From contig CATNEN010000041.1 in the NCBI GenBank assembly GCA_950097015.1, positions 980,501-1,044,500 of the forward strand: a DNA stretch of 64,000 nt, in the 5' to 3' direction. The position numbers were made by a program, and so were the translations under genes. Of the stretch, positions 1 to 11,165 are shown piece after piece (position 1 is the first letter of the stretch; every line of letters starts with the position of its first letter). The stretch is from Macrostomum hystrix (taxonomy: Eukaryota > Platyhelminthes > Macrostomidae). The notes beneath the pieces were generated by a model. It was not told the DNA's origin and did not search any database. It saw only the letters and a program-made list of their open reading frames with translations.

Positions 1-142
1 CGGTGAAGCGAGGCCGGTCTGTCTGCCTGTACATCATCAGCAACTGGCCTGCATCTTTCTCAGGCCACTTTAAAGCTGGGGGCTCTAAAGTTCTGGTCCA
101 AGAGGTGGCAAATCGAGCCGTCCAGCTCTCTGAGTAGAGGCG

Positions 143-3100
143 ATGGTGTCCGCTGTATTGCTGCTTTGCTGGACGATCGCCTTCTGGCCTTTGTCAGCCG
201 CTGTGGAGGTGAGTTTCAATGATTTGACGTCTCTCTGAGGTTCTTTAGGGTCCTACCTGGTTCAACAGGTTGGCAGCTTGTCTGAGAATGCTGCAACCTA
301 AATAATGCTGATGTGCATTTAGAAAATTTCAGTACATTTTCCAATGAATAAACAATAAACTTAGCAGGATCCTGTCTTTGGTGCAACGACCTGCTTAAAT
401 GCATGTCAGCAATACTCCATAAAATCTGTGTGGTTAGTTCGCACTTTCCGTCAAAAAAGACTTTGTATCTTGCCCAAATTAATCAGGATAATGTCTGTGC
501 CTCATTGACCAAATGAATTCGCAATTGCCGCAATAGTGCGGGCAAATAATAGAACGAGTGTTTATCTGCTATTTCCAGACTGCTTATCTTGTTTGGTGAA
601 GTGCGAGAGTTTTTGCAAGAAAATGACATTTCGAAAATCATTGTAGTCCCTCTCGTGGCTGGCATAGTATGCCCCCTTTAGGGAATTTACCTGTCTGCAG
701 TTTCGGGCAAAGTTATGCACAGAATTCAAGGTTTTTCGTGCGCAATGAGCCATAGAAGCGCCAAGCCTCGGCTCTCGTGTAAACAAAGCGTTGCACCCGT
801 GTCTGGCAGTTTAATGCGCCCGTAGTGTATGTTTTCATCCGAGCCTTCAATCAGTTGAAGCCCCCGCCCCAATGCTTGTTGCCTTTTCAGAGCTCCGCAC
901 ACAAGCCGTCGTTCTCTGCGACCCTGCTGTACATCTACGCCCCGGACCCGGGTAAGCCTGGCTACCGGGGCTCTAGCGCACCGTCTAATAGGCTTCGCAA
1001 TGCCCAGCTCGAGGCGTCGGGATAAAAAGTGTGGTAATGCACTTTTTATGTCATTCCCGTCCTCCCTCCCCATCCCTCCTGCAAAGCTGTACCGAACAGC
1101 GGCGGGTGGTAAGCGGCCGAAAGTTGATGCCGGGCCTTAATTACAAGCCCAACGCCAGCATCAACTCCCCAGAGCATTTTCCTTAAACAGGACATTGCAC
1201 GACGTATGGGCCGCTGGAATCAAAAGCGTCTTACTGTACTTTTGGAACTGTCTGCACAAGGATCAGATGCTGGTGCCAGATCATGGGGAGTATACAAAAG
1301 TGTAAATAAATCATTCCAGTTGAATGGCGCAGTCTGACAGGCAAGCAGCTGCAGGACAATGGCACTCTGCTGATCAGACCCGGCGTTGCCTACAAAGTCT
1401 GGTGCGAAGTCCTGCCCGAGGGCTTGCCGAAAATTCGGGCCAACATTCCTGGCGTCATCGCTTATCGACCGGCAAGTAGCGGTCTGTCTTATCAAGCAGC
1501 TCTCGGGCTAATCTAACTTGATTAAAACTCCAAACGAATGGGGCCTCTTGGTACGCAGCCAAAGCCTGCGTGGTCAGTCGAACCCGCAGCCAGTAGTAGT
1601 TCGTAGTAACCATTCGATAAGAATTTCGGTTTACTCATGCGTTTGCTCGTGCCTTTGCTTGAGGTGTCGGCTATTTGGGCAGAATGTAGAGCTAGCTTCT
1701 TTTTTCACAACCGAATGCATATCACCCACAGGCTCCATTCGGCACGATCGCTCACGTGGAGCTTCAGCGCAACCTGGCTGACACTCTAAAGTCGATCGAG
1801 GCCACTTCAAAGACCGCTAGGCTCTGGTGCGACTACTATAGAGGGAAAGAGAAAATGAGACTGGGAGTCACTCTGAGACCGCTAAGTGAGTATAAAACCC
1901 ATTGGGTGATAATAGCTGTTCTCAAAATGAAAAGATTAGGATTCTGTAATTGATAACATATTTCAGTTGCTGCCAACACAACATGCGACTATTCCACTGT
2001 GAACGGGCTCGCAGCCGAAGGCACTCTAGTGAATTTCACTTGTACATCAACCTCGGGCTTTCCGCGCTCAAGGCACAACTGCAGCATCGTCAGCAAAAGA
2101 AGCGGCATTCGCCCTGTGGCTCAAGTGGCCTCTGTGACCAGCGCTGGTGTAAGTCAAGTGGCCTCTGTGACCAGCGCTGGTGTAAGTCAAGTGGCCTCTG
2201 TGACCAGCGCTGGTGTAAGTCAAGTGGCCTCTGTGACCAGCGCTGGTGTAAGCCAAGTGGCCTCTGTGACCAGCGCTGGTGTAAGTCAAGTAAGTATTTT
2301 TTAAATGAAGCCCACTAGTTTTTCACTTGTTTCCGTGATCCCCTGTGTCACGTATTGCATTTTGTCCTCGGCTGTTTAAGCTTTCGAAATTCCGACCAGT
2401 GTCTGCCACTGAATTTATGAATTTATCTCTGATGGGAGCATAAGCGGACCATAAACCATAAACATAAACGGGACCATAAACAATAAACATAAACAGGACC
2501 GTAAACCATAAACATAAACGGACCATAAACCATAAACATAAACGGGACCTTATACCATAAACACAAACGGGACCATAAACCATAAGCATAAACCGGACCA
2601 TAAACCATAAACACAAACGGGACCATAAACCATAAGCATAAACCGGACCATAAACCATAAACATAAACGGGAACATAAACTACTTAAGTACCCCAAGAAC
2701 GTCTAAAGTAGCTCGTAACGTATAAACACGACGCAAAACTCGTGTTTTCCGCGAAAAGTAAAATGCGAATCTCCCGCTTTGTTTTACACGGTACGGTAAT
2801 GTGTGTTAGTGGATTGTATAACATTCTGGACTTCTATATAGAGTTTTGTTCTGTTTTCCTATAGCATTAAAACATGCAGTATTTAACGATAGTTGAATTT
2901 AACTGTTGCATTTTATAGACCAAGCAAACGTATACCCAGGCATACCTTAAAAGCACAGAGGGCACACTCAGCTAGACTGTGTGCGTCAATAAGCCCTGGA
3001 TGCTAAATTATGCTCCTACTAAGCTCGGATACATTTATGAAGGTCCGAGCGAAAATATATATTATCAAGTGCATCCGTTTAAATTTGAAATCATTTATAA

Positions 3101-5475
3101 AAGTGGCCTTCAAAATTTTGGCTCGTTAGACAGTTATCTCGCTTTCGCATTGTTTGCAGAAAGAAACGGACGTGACAATATTCTCGTTGCCAGTGAATGA
3201 AGACAACCGAAATGCCAGCATAGTGTGCACTGTTGAGCAGAGAATCGAGTACAAAGGCTTCATCGAGTCATTCGAGCAGAAAGTTAGACCGACTGGACTT
3301 TCTGGATTTTCTTGTGAGTTTCTCTGGCACACACAATAATCATAATTGCCGGTGAGCTGCGGGCAATGGAGGCAATTTGGTGGTACTAGACCCGCAACCA
3401 GCAGGGAGGCAATTATACCCATTTCGCTGACTCATGAGCACACACGCACACAGATACAATACGCAGGCACACGTTCACACAGGTGTGTACATCTGCCCTG
3501 ACTTTCTCATCGTCAGGCAGAGTACACTTTCACTGTGCCTTGGAGGTTGGCCCTCAAGGGCGTAAATTGCACGACAAGCCCCCAAGACTTCTCTCCGCGA
3601 CTGCGCCCCAAATGAATGTGGCCTCGCCGAGGCCCCCTCTCTGACACACAAAAGGCAAAGCAGAAGCACAGTTCCATCAAGAACTAATTTGCTTGCACTA
3701 ATTCAATCTTTCAGTTGCCTCTGAGTCGGCGAAGCGCTGCGACCGAATATTGAAGGGCGACTACAGCGTCACGATCCAGTGCAGGTCCGGGGTCGGCATA
3801 CCGGAGACGGAGCACAGGTGTTGGAAGACCAGCAGGGCCAATCAGTCGGGGGCTGCTCCACTGAGGGCCATGGTAGGCTTTCTACGTCGTTTTGCTCAAC
3901 GTTATCGTAGTTTTCCTATTTCGTAACGACGATAAAACAATAGTAGAGAATAGAGAGAATTTGAAATTGCACCTGGCCCAGGTGGGCCATTATACAGCCA
4001 GCGGCACACTGGCACAAGGAACTGAGGCACTGGGGAATCAAGTTTCTTGTTCAATAACAACAACAACAATATACTCATACGCCTAAGTTAGAGTGTCAGA
4101 AGGCTTAGTTCAAGGCCTGGGCGCGCGCACATAGGCAAGTCTTCCGGCAGTGTCCGGCTAACAGGCAGTGGACGTACCCTCCGAGTTCGTGCCTCTCCCC
4201 GCCGAAGTGGGGCCTGCAGCCTCGGCGCTGATCAGGTGGCCTGCCAGCTGTAGTTTATAGACAGACAAGCTTCAGCAAAGATGTAGAGAATTTATTCAGC
4301 TTTCTAATGAAACAAACATTTTTTAAAAATCTTGCACGATATGGAAGCTATCAGTGTTTTTCTCCAAGGTAGATCCGAATTCCCTATCTGCTTAGTGTAT
4401 TTTCGGGATAGGCGGTCAGCCTACACGGCTCCGGAAAAGGGGATTTGTCTCTCCAGCTCCATGCTCTAACCACCAAGCTAAAAGCTCCCTGGGCAGTCCA
4501 AGATATAGTAATTAAACTTAAACAAAAAAACTGAAAAATGTTTAAAACGATATATCCAGTGCTGTTGTCCAGCATTTCCAAAGCACCATTGTAAGCTGCT
4601 TTTCCAATATTTTATAGATTCAAAATGAGACATACGTCACGGAGTTGACGTTCGACAACAACTGGGCGGACCAAGGCTCAACCGTGACTTGCCTGCTGCA
4701 GCAGGGAGCATACTACGCCAAGCGCTTCATCTTGGACATCCCAGGCTTCAAGCAGTCCGCGAAGACCTGTCGATTCTCGCAGCTGATGGACGGCGGACTT
4801 CAAGCGCATTGTTTAACTGGCAGTGGCCTGCCATCATCGCGGCATGTCTGCACAATTCAGTCCAACGGTTCTGAAACTGTCTTACAGCCCGACAATACGG
4901 TTTGAAATTTTGCTTCCGATTCATTTTAACAAATTTTACTTCATTAGGAATGAGTAACTTTTTAGCAAAAAGTACATTGACTACACTTTAGGTGAGTCAC
5001 AACGGCACTCAGTCTACCAGGTTCCTGGCATCAGCGGATGCACTTCTACCTGGATCGAGTGTGCTCTGTACTCTCAGTCAGGACGAATTTGAGCCAGCAG
5101 TTTTTATCCATCGTGTACCAAGTAAGTCTTCCTGAGACAGTGCAGGGGCCAGGCAGGAGCACGGGACTCACCAATGTGCTTGCACTTCTTCCATTTCAGA
5201 GTTCGTTGAGTCCAGAAAGCTGTGCCTCTTCACTAACTCCAGCTGGGAGGTGAGAGCCACCTGCGAATTCTCCTCGGGCCATCCGGTCACTCAGTCGGAT
5301 TGCCAGCTTCACGTGGCCAACAGCTCAGTGATGCTGCGTCTGCAACTCGATAGAAAGGTTAATTAATTACAGATATTAGCATTTAGGACTGACTTTATGG
5401 CAGTAGATGGATGAATGGATGGATGGATGGATGGATGGATGGATGGGTGGATGGATGGATGGATGGATGGATGGG

Positions 5476-5506
<31 letters not shown>

Positions 5507-7283
5507 GTGGATGGATGGATGGATGGATGGATGGATGGATGGATGGATGGATGGATGGATGGATGGATGGGTGGATGGATGGATGGATGGATGGATGGAT
5601 GGATGGATGGATGGATGGATGGGTGGATGGGTGGATGGATGGGTGGATGGATGGATGGATGGGTGGATGGATGGATGGATGGATGGATGGATGGATGGAT
5701 GGATGGATGGATGGATGGATGGATGGATGGGTGGATGGGTGGATGGATGGGTCGATGAAATAGATCGGGCTTCATCGAAGGTCGTTGGTTATCAAGGGCT
5801 AGCGGAGTATGTGGAGTATGTGAATTCGTATTGACCTTCGGGTAGTCCCCCTTGGTTTCTCTAATCCCGGTCTGCGTATCGATTATTTCCTTCCCCTGTG
5901 AGCCCCTCCAGTCTAGCCTACCCTCTCGTTTCTCTTACCTCTCGAGTTGGAGGCTTTGGCTCGCGCTCACCCCTTCCTTTGCTCGCGCCTCGCTTGTTTG
6001 TGCCGCCATTTAATAAATGGTATAAATTGTATTCAATTAGTCTTGTTTCGCAGCATTTGGCCTTCCCGCTCCATTCGCTCGACCCATGCACCAACAGGTA
6101 CATGATGGATGGGTGGATTGATTCATTGATAAAGACGTCTTAAAGGGTTTATACGAGCGTAAAATTCGGAAGAAAAAAAAACTGTAGGAGTAATTTGTTG
6201 TGAGCTTTTCAAACTACTTTAAGTGCAAATTCCGGCCTAAGGTCCCAATTCACTCAACACTGGGAAGACAGATGGGCGCGAGATGAATGCAGAATCAGAA
6301 ACAGAATGCTAAGTAATTGGGGCATACAATTAACGGGACAGGTAACACAAAGCAGCAGGGCTTGTTATGCGCAGTATTTTGTTTCGAAAGAGTTGGTCCC
6401 ACGCATGCAGTGTCATGAGAAATATTTGGCCCAAGTTACATTCTTGTGATCTTTGCACTGCAGAGACTGAGCACCGCAGCACAGCTGTTCAGCAACAGCT
6501 ACTCGGTGAGACTCCCTGGTCCTGGCGTCTCGCACGCTGGTGGTAGCATTGTCTGCCGGTTGCATCAGGACACGATGTTCGCTAAACTGTTTGTCTACCA
6601 CTTTACGGAGTACAGTGAGCAGAATTATTTGATTTGTTTGTTGTGCTTGTCGAAGCCACTCTGACATTTTCATATTATAAGCCACCTCTCTGATTAGATC
6701 GAAGTCCAGCTCAAGGTCAGGAGTCCAAGGCCCAATTCGAAACAAGGACTACTTAAGTAACCTACTTAATAACCGATACTTCAGTCGTCCTTGATTCGAA
6801 ATTTCAGAGCCGAACGCAACCGGACTCGAGGATCCGGAGCTGCGAATGTCAAAGCAGACGATTCTGACTCTGAGCCTCGCCCTGGTTGTGGCTCTGCTGC
6901 TAGTGCTGCTGATGTCGCTGCCCGTTCACGCCCTGCGCCGGTGTCTCAGTCGGAATCGAAAGAACACCGGAGTGACCGTCTACATTGGCCAAGGTGACGG
7001 CCTGTTGGCCACGACTTCTCAGCCCCAACGAAGCATTCCGAAACCACTGAAGCGGCGAGATCCAGCACAATCCCCAGACTACGACCTGTACGATATCGTC
7101 AGCAGCCGTCGTGGCGGCTTTCGCCGTCGGGACGGCATGCCCGACATTGACCAAACGTCCATGTTCGAGTGCGGATACTCCTCAAACATGGCCGTCGCCA
7201 ACAAGCGCAAGTCGGTGCTGGCTGACGCGCTCATCCGGTGCCAGATGGAGCTCGATAGAAGGGAATATCGATTCTCTGTTTAG
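143..7283 (+). CDS. Type I membrane protein with tandem four-cysteine ectodomain modules (multi-exon)
   Basis: I do not recognise this family. Proposed exons are 143-208 (signal peptide [20 protein letters not shown]), 891-951, about 1191-1290 (end uncertain), 1732-1885, 1967-2289, 3160-3313, 3715-3872, 4618-4899, 4992-5121, 5200-5357, 6464-6614 and 6808-7283. From 1732 onward the pieces sum to 1,986 nt with frame kept at every junction. The ectodomain repeats a ~100-residue module. Its first half carries a motif such as TVTCLLQQ or SIVCRLHQ. Its second half follows C-x(12-18)-C-x4-G-x-P-x5-C. The last exon holds a hydrophobic segment ([20 protein letters not shown], about 6860-6920) and then a basic cytoplasmic tail of ~130 residues with YDLYDIV. 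Many N-x-S/T sites fit an extracellular location. The modules could be highly derived Ig-like domains, with Cys where Trp is usual, or a separate fold. A surface receptor or adhesion role is inference only. Weak points are the third exon and the non-consensus donor at 4900. Confidence 0.7.
1732..2289 (+). CDS. Module 1 exon pair of the four-cysteine membrane protein, with tandem 33-bp coding repeat
   Basis: Exon 1732-1885 (phase 0 to 1) and exon 1967-2289 (phase 1 to 0) encode the first complete module. The second half shows NFTC then G-F-P then HNC, with exactly 12 residues between the two cysteines. The 3' end of the second exon is expanded by five copies of a 33-bp unit (11 residues, [11 protein letters not shown]). 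Without the expansion the exon would be about 156-180 nt, like its counterparts in later modules. Confidence 0.65.
2122..2286 (+). repeat. 33-bp tandem repeat x5 spanning a 5' splice site
   Basis: Five near-identical 33-bp units run head to tail at the end of a coding exon. Each contains GGT followed by GTAAGT (GTAAGC in the fourth copy) at 2149, 2182, 2215, 2248 and 2281. A further GTAAGTA donor lies just outside the array at 2290. All six donors leave the same phase (0), so use of any of them keeps the frame and changes the protein by steps of 11 residues. Confidence 0.85.
2290..3159 (+). other. Intron with ~24-bp minisatellite
   Basis: This intron of the type I membrane protein gene has donor GTAAGTA and acceptor TTTGCAG at 3153-3159. 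Positions about 2447-2680 hold a tandem array of ~24-27 bp units built on CCATAAACATAAACGGGACC. The rest is AT-rich with no other recognisable feature. Confidence 0.7.
3160..3872 (+). CDS. Module 2 exon pair of the four-cysteine membrane protein
   Basis: Exons 3160-3313 and 3715-3872 (312 nt, 104 residues) repeat the phase pattern 0/1/0 seen in module 1. The first half contains ASIVCTVEQ. The second half has two cysteines 13 residues apart, then C-x4-GIP-x5-C. The 401-bp intron between them holds only a short CA-rich stretch near 3430-3480. Confidence 0.65.
3873..4617 (+). other. Intron of the type I membrane protein gene
   Basis: The intron runs from donor ATG|GTAGGC to acceptor TTTATAG. 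Positions 4100-4260 are GC-rich and look inserted. A tRNA-like fragment lies on the minus strand near 4440-4492. Confidence 0.6.
4440..4492 (-). mobile_element. tRNA-derived SINE-like fragment
   Basis: Read on the minus strand, the segment begins GGGAGC and contains TAGCTTGGTGGTTAGAGC, a close match to the RNA polymerase III A box of tRNA genes. It is followed by GAGACAAATCCCC, which only loosely resembles a B box and sits too close to the A box for an intact tRNA. A decayed tRNA-derived SINE or tRNA pseudogene fits best. Confidence 0.4.
4618..5357 (+). CDS. Modules 3 and 4 of the four-cysteine membrane protein
   Basis: Module 3 is one fused exon, 4618-4899 (94 residues: STVTCLLQQ, then C-x13-C, then C-x4-GLP-x5-C). 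Its donor is weak (ACG|GTTTGA). Module 4 is split again, 4992-5121 and 5200-5357 ([10 protein letters not shown]-x12-C; C-x4-GHP-x5-C). Phases continue as 0/1/0. The fused exon suggests either loss of one intron or an ancestral unsplit module. Confidence 0.65.
5358..6463 (+). other. Intron containing a large (ATGG)n array
   Basis: The intron holds the tetranucleotide array at 5404-5753, then a complex segment (about 5760-6130) with an 8-bp inverted repeat CGAAGGTC/GACCTTCG near 5776-5840 and a pyrimidine-rich stretch. The complex segment may be the tail of a retroelement, but no reverse transcriptase coding is present. The acceptor is CACTGCAG at 6456-6463. Confidence 0.6.
5404..5753 (+). repeat. 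(ATGG)n tetranucleotide microsatellite, ~350 bp
   Basis: GGAT/TGGA repeats run nearly uninterrupted for about 350 bp, with scattered GGTGG variants. Long open frames in several phases are by-products of the repeat. Confidence 0.95.
6464..7283 (+). CDS. Last half-module, transmembrane segment and cytoplasmic tail
   Basis: Exon 6464-6614 encodes a final first-half motif (GSIVCRLHQ). Exon 6808-7283 joins in phase 1, gives a short linker, a ~24-residue hydrophobic helix and then RRCLSRNRK, the positive charges expected just inside the membrane. The tail has paired tyrosines (YDLYDIV) and arginine-rich patches and ends at a TAG stop. A candidate polyadenylation signal AATAAA is at 7807-7812. Confidence 0.75.
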
Positions 7284-7899
7284 CGGCTCGAATCGAATCG
7301 TATAGAATTTCGCTTCCTAATTTCTGAAAGTATATTCACGTATATACAAAAATGTACTTATCTTTAATGAATCAAATTACACCATTCGCAGATGAAACGC
7401 TAGTGCTAGCTAGGACTAGACATGTTGATGTTCGAGCATAGTTTACGATAAAATCGATACAATTTTATGATAAATCACGAGAAGTCACTCAAACATGCAA
7501 ATTTAATTGAATGCGTGCGTCATAGCTATACCTTTTAGAGTCAATTCAGAATTACTTAGCTCTCAAACAAGTTTTCTGTTTATAAATGCCTTCTCTTCTG
7601 AGCACTCTCCCAGAAACCTAGGAATTTACAAGGTTCTCGTGTTGGTCTTTCTACCATGTATTAGTGTATTTTCCGTTTACCAAGTGAGTAGCGTTGTTGC
7701 CCGTTTTTCCTATTCACGTTAACAGTTAATTAGGTTTTTATTTGGCACACAAACCAAGAGTCACAAAGATTATTCCATTTTCGGACCAAGCAAACACATT
7801 ATTTTCAATAAAGTCGCATATATGCTACCCCTGAAAATTTTTCAAGTGTTATACTTAATATCTGAACGGATATTGAAGATAAATCAGTTCTCAACAATG

Positions 7900-8137
7900 A
7901 CTCCGAGACGCGACTAGTCAGGGCTCTGAAATTTTACAGCCGTGTTCACAGATAATGTTTCCTTCCAGATCTGGGTTTTCAGCTTCTTTTGACCACCAGC
8001 CACCAGACTCAGTGAGGTGACGAAAAGTAACTTTTAAAATGGAAGATACCAGAGTGGGGGGACTCGAGGGTCTACAACTCCGAGACGCGACTAGTCAGGG
8101 CTCTGAAATTTTACAGCCGTGTTCACAGATAATGTTT
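7900..8137 (+). repeat. ~60-bp direct duplication, 177 bp apart
   Basis: The sequence beginning ACTCCGAGACGCGACTAGTC at 7900-7960 recurs at 8077-8137 with no visible difference. The two copies lie in AT-rich DNA and have no coding potential. Confidence 0.85.
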
Positions 8138-9087
8138 TCTTCCTTATCTTTGCTCTCAGCTGTATATGATGTAATAATCCTGCTAAGCGCAAAATTTGAG
8201 GTTATATTTTTAGTTTTGTTTGCTGAAGTTTACGATTATTATAAAAATAAGAATTTATGCAAACACATTCAGTGAGGTGAGTTTTGAGTTGTGATTTTAG
8301 TAGTTGCGATTGTTAATAAACCGTTTTTTGTATTCTTTTACTTAGTTGGATGAGTAAATTTGTTTTATTCTATGAAAAAAATATTAGAAAACTTTTTGTG
8401 AAAGTTAACGATTTTTGTGTGTTGTGCGCAAGTCCGTCGATATTTATTAATTTTATTCGCAATAATGATATTTTCGGACCGATATATATGTTTTTCATCT
8501 GTTAGAAGTCTTTTTATTAGTTGCTTGTCGATTTTTTGTTGGCTATAACATAACTTGTTTCTGGTACTGGAAGTATAGAATTTACTGAAAGTATAGGCCT
8601 AGACGTAAGTCGTGATAGTACCTGAGGCTATTGTGATTTTTTATTTTAGTAAAAAGGTTTTTCTGGAAGAAGTTAGAAAGAGTCCTAAGGACTAGGAGCT
8701 TATATGCCGCATAAGAGATAGTACTAGGGGAGTTGATGTTAATGAGGTGGACCAGATTAAGAGAGTGCAGAAGAGAGAAAATATTTCGGCATAGGCCTAG
8801 TTCTACTTTACTTCGTTATTTTAATTTCATGTATTTTCTTACTCTTACCACAACCCTTTCAGGAAGTTTCAGCCATTATGGCTAGTTGCCCAGCTGCACC
8901 AACAGTTATTTGCCCTGCAAATGAAATTGTTAATGTTGCTGAGGTTTTTAACTATACTAAAAGAAACAGCTATCCTGCATTTTCGTTCGTTAAATTATTT
9001 TTTCACGTGGAATTAATTTTACATGATCTCACGAGTTCAGCACAGGCAATAAAAAATATTATGGGACATACAGAACACCCGAAAAGT

Positions 9088-9342
9088 TTAAGAAACTTTA
9101 AGAAACGCTAGGTGGCTTCTCTCGAAAAAGGAGCCCTTCCTTATCCTTATGGACTCCTGGCCGTGACACTCCTTGCAAGCCCAAGCCCAGCCATCCACAT
9201 ACCGGTCACCCTGACGACGCTGAAGGCGCATTTGAGGTGCAGCAGGGCAATGGCACCGACGCTCATTTGACAGCAGCCGGTATTTGGCCAGCCAGCGCAT
9301 CAGAGACAGTGTGTCAGTGGTCAAAAAAGCCAAGTCCCGCAT
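9088..9342 (-). pseudogene. Merlin/ISXO2-like DNA transposase fragment (N-terminal zinc ribbon)
   Basis: The minus-strand frame reads like the N-terminus of eukaryotic ISXO2-type (Merlin superfamily) transposases: a WLAKYRLL segment, a cysteine-bearing RCHCPAAPQMRL stretch, DGWAWACKECHG, then SIRIRKGSFFERSHLAF. The frame stops soon afterwards. A possible continuation on the same strand near 8830-8990 is broken by stops and shifted in frame. The DDE catalytic core is not visible, so this is a dead remnant. I saw no clear terminal inverted repeats. Confidence 0.6.
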
Positions 9343-10719
9343 CCTTATGAGCGGCAGGTCGCATAGTTCCCCAGTAGGTCTTATCTCAGCTGGTGGGATG
9401 ATAGTAGGCCCCTAGTGGGAGCAGCTGGACGACCCACCATGTGGATGTGCAGTGTGGCTGAAAAAAATGAAAAAATGCAGGATAGCCAAAGAAACTTCGG
9501 AATTTGCAAGATGGTGGAAGCCAGTTGGGATGACTTTACCACCATGAAGTGCCTTGCAAAGCATCACCTGATTTCCTACCAGGAAAGATGCACTTGATGT
9601 GACATAGACATGCCTCTGCAACATAGATAGGGACACATGTTCGTCAATGGCTATGCCTAGGCTTGCCAACAATGTTTGGCACAGCACTCCATCACATGCG
9701 GATAAAATAAAATGGGGTAAAACAATTTAATGAAAGGCAGAATAATATAACAAAGTAAACTAGAACTATGCTAATATTTCTTCCAGGGGTCATTTAGATT
9801 TTTGTTTTTTCAAAGAGAGAAAGAGAGTAGTTGGGTTGATTTTTTGTGTTCAAGTTTGAGCCAATAGATTAGGCTTTTCTTTTTAATTATTTCTGATTTT
9901 GGGTTGACACCAAGTTCATTTAGAACGACTTTGTTGCTAGTACTTTTAGGTAGGAAAAAGTGTATTTTAAATACTTAAATATTTAAATATTTTAATTTAA
10001 TTTAAATTTTACCACAAATACCAGATCTGTGGACTTTATAACAGAGAGTAGCAAGGTGTAGGCTGTCAAATGCCCATTGTAGTCTACAAAACAGACAAGG
10101 ATGATGAGTTTGTTGTATAATGAGGTAGAAATAATATTGTAGAGGTTAAAGCACTGGTTAATTGTGCTATGATTAGCTTTGAAGCCATATTGTATGTTCA
10201 AGATTAAGTAGTTGTTTTCTGCAAGGCTATCAAGTCATGTTTTGAAATGTTAAATTTGAATGAAACTTTTTAATGAAAAAAAGAAACTCAACTAGTGCAA
10301 CTTAGTTATATTTTTTGTTGCAAATGGTGCTTGGCAAATAGAAAAGCTATGAATAATCATTAGAAACTATTTATTTTACTGAATTTAAGTAATTCTTTAG
10401 ACTAGACATATTTTTATAATGTAATTCATTTGAATTTAATAAGAGTTTTTTTAAATACCTGCATTTTTAAGTTTGTTCTTGATATGTTATTACTATCCAT
10501 TCAATGCTGTCACTCCTAAATTGTATTTTTTGCATAGCCACTATTTTAAACCCCTTTTGTTAATACAGTAAGCATTTTAAAAGCTTAAAAATAAGCAAAC
10601 AAATAAACTAAATTCTAAGCTTACTGAGTTTTGTCACACTTGTGATGGTTATTATTCATATGATATAAATATTGTGGTGCCTACTGACAAAACCCTTAAG
10701 CCATTATGTAATAAATAGG

Positions 10720-11165
10720 ATCATACATGCGCAACACCTGGCCAAACCGGCCGGGTGAAACGAGTGCCAAGCAAGGTAAGTCGCAAAAACCAATCAACCA
10801 AGCGCAAAAAAATCAAAGGGGGGACCAAAGGACAAAAAAGGAAGGCATGAAGAAAGAAAAGTGTTGTGTCTTGGCCTAATGGCCGACGGAGAGAGATGGG
10901 ATTGGGTCCACTGCCCGAGACACCCAGGTCCTAGCCCAACCCTGCCTAGGCCTATTAAGTCTGATTGGTTCTGCAAGAGTTCGCAGAACCAACCACCCTG
11001 GGACTAGCGAGAGTTCACTTGTCTCAGGTCCCTAACGGAGCGAAAGTTCACTCAGTCTTCCCACCGGCCCAATGTGGCACTCCCGGAAGAAAGAAGACAC
11101 GAACTCACCTATGCTTTCTAACTCAAGCTGATAGCGGAACGGCATGTATTGGCGGTGCATGAATA
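10720..11165. other. Unexplained GC-rich island
   Basis: About 450 bp of higher GC content is embedded in strongly AT-rich DNA, starting near a CCGGCCGG palindrome. No convincing coding frame, RNA fold or repeat unit was recognised. It could be an inserted non-autonomous element. Confidence 0.4.

Noticed and set aside
1191-1500. Third exon of the type I membrane protein with a second reading frame resembling a module
   Set aside because: Two frames each look partly module-like; the phase-compatible one was kept as an uncertain exon, the other dropped.
4440-4492. Functional tRNA gene on the minus strand
   Set aside because: The A box is good, but the B box is poor and far too close, and the cloverleaf cannot be completed; kept only as a tRNA-derived fragment.
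5395-5834. MDGWMDGW and IHPSIHPS frames
   Set aside because: A tetranucleotide array is open in several frames on both strands.
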